A stretch of 64,000 bases of DNA from Stenotrophomonas sp. VV52. Lineage in GTDB: Bacteria > Pseudomonadota > Gammaproteobacteria > Xanthomonadales > Xanthomonadaceae. Position numbers and translations under genes: made by a program. Under the pieces are notes generated by a model, which was given only the letters and a program-made list of their open reading frames with translations, was not told the DNA's origin and searched no databases. How positions within the stretch are numbered: position 1 is the first letter of the stretch; every line of letters begins with the position of its first letter. Location: the NCBI RefSeq assembly GCF_002893095.1, contig NZ_PKQQ01000008.1:62001-126000 (forward strand). The letters run 5' to 3'. This document shows positions 61,229 through 64,000 of this stretch, piece by piece.

Positions 61229-62128
61229 ATGCACGATCTCGAGCCGCGTCTGCAGTTGCGTGAGGCCGCCTGGTGGGAGGATGGCCCCGCCGTCGATCCG
61301 CCCGCCGCCGCAGGCCGTTCAGTAGGAGCGCCGCCCGCGGAAGACGCCCCCTTTCCCTGGCGACGGACCATTTTCCTGTCCGACGTGCATCTGGGGGCGC
61401 GGCACTGCCACGCGGCCGAACTGGCCCGGTTCCTGTCCCGGCTGCGCTGCCAGCGCCTGTACCTGGTGGGCGACATCGTCGACCTGTGGTGGCTGGCGCA
61501 GCGCCGTGCCAGCTGGGGGGCGGCGCACAGCGCGGTGATCGAGGCGCTGCACGCGCTGCGCCGGGCGGGAACCGAGATCGTGTACATCCCGGGCAACCAC
61601 GACGCTTCGCTGCGCCAGCTGTGCGGGCTGATGCTGCCGGCGATGCGGGTGCGGCGCCGGGCGATCCACACCACCGCAGACGGGCGAAGGCTGCTGGTGG
61701 TGCACGGCGACGACTACGACGGGGCGACCCATTTCGGCGGGCTGCAGGAGCGCTTCGGCGACTGGCTGTACTACCGGATCCTCACCGGCAACCGGCTGCT
61801 CAATGCGGCGCGGGGCCGGCTGGGACTGCGCTACTGGTCGCTGTCGGCGTTCCTGAAGAAGCGCAGCAGCGCGGCCGAGGCGTACATCGAGCGGTTCGTG
61901 CAGGCGGGCCTGGCGGATGTGCGCCAGCGTGGGCTGGACGGGATCGTGTGCGGGCATATCCACCGCGCGGCGCTGGTCGAGCGGGACGGTCTGGTCTACG
62001 CCAACGACGGGGATTGGGTGGAAAGCCTGACGGCGCTGGCGGAGGACGCGGATGGGGGGCTGCGGTTGATGGATCATGAGGGGCAGACGTTGGTGCAGCT
62101 GGTGGGGTCGAGGCGCGTTGCGGGGTGA
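61229..62128 (+). CDS. LpxH-like UDP-2,3-diacylglucosamine diphosphatase / metallophosphoesterase
   Basis: A 299-residue calcineurin-like phosphoesterase. The start at 61229 has GGAG upstream. After a 45-residue variable N-terminus the metal motifs appear in order: FLSDVHLGARH, LVGDIVDLWWLA, YIPGNHDASL, VVHGDDYDGAT and CGHIHRAALV. The DVHLG and DLWW pattern is close to LpxH-type lipid A enzymes and their paralogs. Because the genome should also carry a standard lpxH, this may be a paralog with another phosphate substrate. It is followed by an inverted SMAG-like pair. Confidence 0.82.
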   Translation: MHDLEPRLQLREAAWWEDGPAVDPPAAAGRSVGAPPAEDAPFPWRRTIFLSDVHLGARHCHAAELARFLSRLRCQRLYLVGDIVDLWWLAQRRASWGAAHSAVIEALHALRRAGTEIVYIPGNHDASLRQLCGLMLPAMRVRRRAIHTTADGRRLLVVHGDDYDGATHFGGLQERFGDWLYYRILTGNRLLNAARGRLGLRYWSLSAFLKKRSSAAEAYIERFVQAGLADVRQRGLDGIVCGHIHRAALVERDGLVYANDGDWVESLTALAEDADGGLRLMDHEGQTLVQLVGSRRVAG

Positions 62129-62132
62129 CTGC

Positions 62133-62157
62133 GGGACACGCATGGCGTGTCGCTACG
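62133..62157 (-). repeat. SMAG-like element, left member of an inverted pair
   Basis: On the minus strand it starts GTAG followed by CGACACGCCATGCGTGTCC. It matches the inverted partner at 62191-62215 at 24 of 25 positions. Confidence 0.8.
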
Positions 62158-62190
62158 CGGCCGCCGGAACCCACGATGCATGGCTCGCAA

Positions 62191-62215
62191 CGTAGCGACA
62201 CGCCGTGCGTGTCCC
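62191..62215 (+). repeat. SMAG-like element, right member of an inverted pair
   Basis: GTAG followed by CGACACGCCGTGCGTGTCC, the near-perfect inverse of 62133-62157 with a 33-base spacer. Unlike the other inverted pairs it lies between genes of the same direction. Confidence 0.8.
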
Positions 62216-62266
62216 ACGCGGTGCCGGCCGCGCCCCTAAACCCCGCCGCTCCCGTACCATCGGCCG

Positions 62267-63340
62267 ATGGATTCCCTGAGCCAGATCGTTCTCGGCGGCG
62301 CGGTCGCCGCCGCCATCGCCCCTGCCGGCCATCGCCGCGCCGCCCTGTTGGCCGGTGCGGCGCTCGGCACGCTGCCGGACCTCGACGCGCTGCTGCTGGC
62401 CTTCACCGCCGCCGACCCGGTGGCGCTGATGACCGAACACCGCAGCTACAGCCATTCGCTGCTGGTGCTGCCCTGGGTGGCGGCGCTGATCTGGTGGCTG
62501 TTCAAACGCTACGGCCACGGCCGGGTGGCGCAGGCACCGGCGCGCTGGTTCTGGGCGATCCTGCTGGCCTTGATCACCCACCCGCTGCTGGACGCGTTCA
62601 CCGTGTATGGCACGCAGCTGTGGTGGCCGTTCACGCCGCCGCCGACGATGTGGTCGAGTGTGTTCATCATCGATCCGCTGTACACGGTGTGGCTGCTGGT
62701 GGGCTGCGTCGTGGCGTGGTTCGCGCGCAGCCGGCCGCTGGCGCAGAAGGCGCTGCTGGCGGGGCTGGTGCTGAGCACGGGGTACCTGGGCTGGTCGCTG
62801 CTGGCCAAGCAGCAGGTGGAGCGCGAGGCGGACCGTGCGCTGGCGGCGATGGGGCTGGGCGATGCGCCGCGCTTTTCGGTGGCGACGCCGTTCAATACGC
62901 TGCTGTGGCAGGTGGTGGCAATGACGCCGGGCGGCTACGTGATCGGCGAGCGCTCGGTCGTCGCCGACGAGGGCCCGATGACGTTCCGCGGCTATCCGTC
63001 GAACGTGCAGGCGCTGCGCCAGGCGGTGCACATCCCGGCGGTGGCACGCCTGAACTGGTTCAACCGGGGCTTCATGCGCGCGCAGGTGGTGGACGACCGG
63101 CTGCAGCTGAGCGATCTGCGCATGGGGCTGGAACCGGATTACACGTTCACGTTCGCGGTGGCGCGTGCGGAGGGCGAACGCTGGGTGGCGATCGTGCCGG
63201 AGCAGCTGCGCCCGGCCTACGAAGGCGAACAGGGCAGGGCTCGCGCGAAGCGCCGCTTCGGAACCCTGTGGGAACGCATCTGGCAAACGCCCCCACAAAC
63301 CGATAATCCTGCCGAAGCGCCGGGCTCTGCCCGGCCGTAG
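62267..63340 (+). CDS. YdjM-like membrane-bound metal-dependent hydrolase
   Basis: A 357-residue inner-membrane protein. The N-terminal half has four to five hydrophobic helices with the family's metal-ligand motifs: SLSQIVLGGAVAAAI, GTLPDLDALLL, EHRSYSHSLLVLPW and ITHPLLDAFTVYG. The C-terminal half (from about 180) is soluble. Relatives include E. coli YdjM, an SOS-induced membrane protein; the reaction is unknown. The last residues (AEAPGSARP) are encoded by a SMAG-like stem (63315-63336), and the stop TAG is the head of the next SMAG, so the tail appears repeat-derived. Confidence 0.88.
   Translation: MDSLSQIVLGGAVAAAIAPAGHRRAALLAGAALGTLPDLDALLLAFTAADPVALMTEHRSYSHSLLVLPWVAALIWWLFKRYGHGRVAQAPARWFWAILLALITHPLLDAFTVYGTQLWWPFTPPPTMWSSVFIIDPLYTVWLLVGCVVAWFARSRPLAQKALLAGLVLSTGYLGWSLLAKQQVEREADRALAAMGLGDAPRFSVATPFNTLLWQVVAMTPGGYVIGERSVVADEGPMTFRGYPSNVQALRQAVHIPAVARLNWFNRGFMRAQVVDDRLQLSDLRMGLEPDYTFTFAVARAEGERWVAIVPEQLRPAYEGEQGRARAKRRFGTLWERIWQTPPQTDNPAEAPGSARP
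63315..63336 (+). repeat. SMAG-like stem within the YdjM-like coding end
   Basis: GAAG followed by CGCCGGGCTCTGCCCGGC; the stem is identical to the SMAG at 7800-7824 but the head reads GAAG. It encodes the protein's last residues. Confidence 0.75.
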
Positions 63341-63360
63341 AGCGGGGCTCTGCCCCTCTG
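63337..63360 (+). repeat. SMAG element supplying the YdjM-like stop codon
   Basis: GTAG followed by AGCGGGGCTCTGCCCCTCT. TAG at 63338-63340 is the stop. It is tandem with the preceding stem and abuts the convergent methyltransferase stop. Confidence 0.85.
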
Positions 63361-63363
63361 CCC

Positions 63364-64000
63364 TCAATACACCGTGGCGCGCGCCTGCACGAACGAGAAA
63401 AAGAACACGGCGTTCGGATCGTTCTGCACCAGCGAGAACTCGCGGCGCATGCCGTCGACGGTTTCCTGGTCGACCAGGCCGGCTTCGAGCAGCGGGTCGG
63501 CAGCCGACAACAGCAGCTGTTCCCAGAAGGCGATCATGGTCTTGCGCCGGGCCGGTTCGCGGTTGTCGAGGTGGATGGTCTTGATCTCGGTATGCACGTC
63601 GCGGAAGCCGCCGGCGAGCAGCAGGTTGCCGAGCTTGGCGCCGACGAAGGGGTCGCCGCCGTGGTCGTACTGGAAGTCGTTGAAGGCCATCCAGTAGCGC
63701 CAGATGTGCGGGGAGTACGGGTCGAGCAGGAACGAGGCGTTCATGACTTCGGTGACGTACACGGGGGAGCCGGGCACGAGCACGCGGCGCACTTCGCTGA
63801 GCACGCGGGCGGGGGAGGGGACGTGTTCGAGCACCCAGCAGAGGAAGGCGGAGTCGAATTCGCGGGCGCCGAACGGGAGGTTGCCGGCGTCGCCCTGGAG
63901 GAGGCTGTAGCGTTCGCTGCACCAGGGGGTCTTTTCGAGGTTCTGGCGGGCGGTGGCAAGCTGGGCGTCGCTGAGGTCGATGCCGGTGACGTGCAGGTCG
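63364..64000 (-). CDS. Class I SAM-dependent methyltransferase, N-terminus cut by the window end
   Basis: The frame is open to the last base; 211 codons are visible and the start lies beyond 64000. The visible part begins in motif I/II (VTGIDLSDAQLATARQNL), continues with LLQGDAGNLPFGAREFDSAF, CWVLEHVPSPARVLSEVRR and the strand PGSPVYVTEVMN, then a longer C-terminal extension (DPYSPHIWRYWMAFNDFQYD) as in UbiE/Mg-protoporphyrin-like small-molecule methyltransferases. The substrate is unknown. It converges on the YdjM-like gene across tandem SMAG elements. Confidence 0.85.
   Translation of the reverse strand, partial: DLHVTGIDLSDAQLATARQNLEKTPWCSERYSLLQGDAGNLPFGAREFDSAFLCWVLEHVPSPARVLSEVRRVLVPGSPVYVTEVMNASFLLDPYSPHIWRYWMAFNDFQYDHGGDPFVGAKLGNLLLAGGFRDVHTEIKTIHLDNREPARRKTMIAFWEQLLLSAADPLLEAGLVDQETVDGMRREFSLVQNDPNAVFFFSFVQARATVY

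Overview
This 64-kb window is chromosomal DNA from a high-GC gammaproteobacterium of the Xanthomonadaceae, most likely a Stenotrophomonas. The main evidence is a type II secretion locus with the Xanthomonas-type XpsM/XpsN/XpsD order, an Ax21-family outer-membrane protein, the gene contexts typical of this family, and many short palindromes that begin with GTAG and look like SMAG elements (the REP-like family described from S. maltophilia). I see no prophage, plasmid, CRISPR array, tRNA or rRNA. Nearly all of the content is core metabolism and cell-envelope biology.

Layout. 1-3286: the end of the xps type II secretion operon (xpsM end, xpsN, xpsD), followed by two glycosyltransferase-like genes and pncB. 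6273-9724 (minus): a purine permease and ettA, separated by a gene-free stretch carrying two copies of a structured repeat and a SMAG. 9961-19367: an RcnB-like protein, glyA, nrdR and the riboflavin/NusB/ThiL cluster (ribD, ribE, ribBA, ribH, nusB, thiL). Between ribD and ribE lie a HigB/HigA-type toxin-antitoxin pair and an Ax21-like gene on the opposite strand. An FMN riboswitch precedes ribE. 19416-25780: an FAD-linked oxidase, yraN, lpoA, rsmI, the RNase P RNA, a DM13 protein and an NRDE protein.

26105-42864: the division and cell-wall (dcw) cluster mraZ-rsmH-ftsL-ftsI-murE-murF-mraY-ftsW-murG-murC-ddlB-ftsQ-ftsA-ftsZ-lpxC. From mraZ to ftsA almost every junction overlaps by a few bases. 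murD is absent from its usual place between mraY and ftsW. murG and murC are joined by a nine-codon mini-ORF that overlaps both of them through ATGA. Upstream of mraZ there are a sigma70-type promoter, three 10-bp-phased GG boxes (a likely MraZ operator) and a perfect DnaA box.

43145-49068: dciA, an M23 peptidase, secA, a Nudix-thiamine-phosphate-synthase-like fusion and a DUF4124-like secreted protein. 49122-60924 contains three activated-methyl-cycle genes (metF, ahcY behind an SAH riboswitch, and metK), interspersed with a DUF3228 protein, a YbaK-type deacylase, a secreted two-repeat protein, an S9 peptidase, ppc and an acyl-CoA thioesterase. 61229-64000: an LpxH-like phosphoesterase, a YdjM-like membrane hydrolase and a truncated methyltransferase.

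The most unusual observations are these: SMAG elements supply the stop codons of five genes; murD is missing from the dcw cluster; a mini-ORF bridges murG and murC; an unnamed structured repeat family occurs in two inverted copies; and two matched TCACA-N4-TGTGA palindromes flank an AT-rich island between lpxC and dciA. I found no clearly new multi-gene system.
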